Positions 63,899-64,000 of a stretch of 64,000 nt of DNA are shown in pieces. Position numbers and translations under genes: made by a program. Position 1 is the stretch's first letter; every line of letters begins with the position of its first letter. The stretch comes from Lentzea terrae (lineage in GTDB: Bacteria > Actinomycetota > Actinomycetes > Mycobacteriales > Pseudonocardiaceae). The stretch spans positions 124,001 through 188,000 of the forward strand of contig NZ_QFWW01000059.1 in NCBI RefSeq assembly GCF_003265345.1. Reading direction: 5' to 3'. Below the pieces are notes generated by a model. It saw only the letters and a list, made by a program, of their open reading frames with translations. It was not told the origin of the DNA and searched no databases.

Positions 63899-64000
63899 AT
63901 GGTCGACGTCACCACCCGCACGCGGGTCCAGCAGGCCGCACTCGTCGTCGCGGCCGTGTTCGCGCTGGTCGGCGTGCTCGGTTTCATTCCAGGCATCACC
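63899..64000 (+). CDS. DUF4383 membrane protein, N-terminal part (3' end outside window)
   Basis: ATG 63899 with GAGGTGA upstream. It encodes VDVTTRTRVQQAALVVAAVF then ALVGVLGFIPGIT before the window ends, the start of the DUF4383 family of small four-helix membrane proteins. It is probably general-stress regulated through the promoter at 63830. Confidence 0.82.
   Translation, partial: MVDVTTRTRVQQAALVVAAVFALVGVLGFIPGIT

Overview
The window is high-GC, densely packed chromosomal DNA with many GTG starts, many 1- and 4-nt start/stop overlaps, LAxTG-type sorting signals and large LuxR (LAL) regulators. That points to a filamentous actinomycete. A Pseudonocardiaceae-like genome (Lentzea, Saccharothrix and relatives) is my best guess, but no rRNA or tRNA is present to confirm it. 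Both ends cut through genes.

Layout. (1) 1-21208 is a cell-surface polysaccharide locus. It holds glycosyltransferases, an asparagine synthase, a sugar epimerase, two secreted beta-helix lipoproteins, a Wzy-like polymerase, two Wzz-like co-polymerase proteins, a Wzx-like flippase and a tightly coupled minus-strand operon (21208 down to 11424). That operon begins with a polyprenyl-phosphate sugar-phosphate transferase. It continues with a zinc-binding C-methyltransferase, a cytidylyltransferase-like enzyme, a PIG-L deacetylase, an NAD-dependent epimerase, a DUF4910 peptidase-like enzyme and a duplicated Cys-rich protein of unknown function. (2) 21209-27190 holds a 768-nt gene-free leader, an S4 RNA-binding protein, a large secreted sugar-dehydrogenase/PKD/five-PA14 protein and a DUF2306 membrane protein with a small gene antisense to its 3' end. 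(3) 27364-32260 carries a SLOG-SLATT sensor/effector pair downstream of a HAD hydrolase, an SDR with a zinc-ribbon-like N-terminus and a short Ku gene with a LexA-type box just upstream. (4) 32334-39602 is a polymorphic-toxin locus: a decayed RHS gene with a nuclease tail, followed by five SUKH (SMI1/KNR4) immunity-like genes in A-B-A-B-A order with a polysaccharide-lyase-like gene among them. (5) 39762-47770 has a lipoprotein, a helicase with a degenerate RecB-like nuclease module, a sortase-anchored protein, a PIG-L deacetylase, an MGT-type glycosyltransferase and a subtilisin. (6) 47936-55923 has a LuxR-type regulator, three tandem paralogous secreted proteins sharing leader and terminator sequences, an S41 peptidase, a membrane protein with a hydrolase domain and a CuZn-SOD lipoprotein. 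(7) 56033-60115 is a small lanthipeptide-like locus: an XRE/ATPase regulator divergent from a complete LanM, with twin 17-bp inverted repeats between them and a cysteine-free 62-residue peptide gene downstream. (8) 60191-64000 has a LAL regulator, a small conserved gene, a roughly 66-bp tandem repeat array and the start of a DUF4383 gene behind a sigma-B-like promoter.

The least explained parts are the SLOG-SLATT operon, the RHS/SUKH array, the LanM with a Cys-less partner, the paralogous secreted triplet and the Cys-rich protein in the polysaccharide operon. All function assignments are read from sequence motifs and recalled family features; no search was run.
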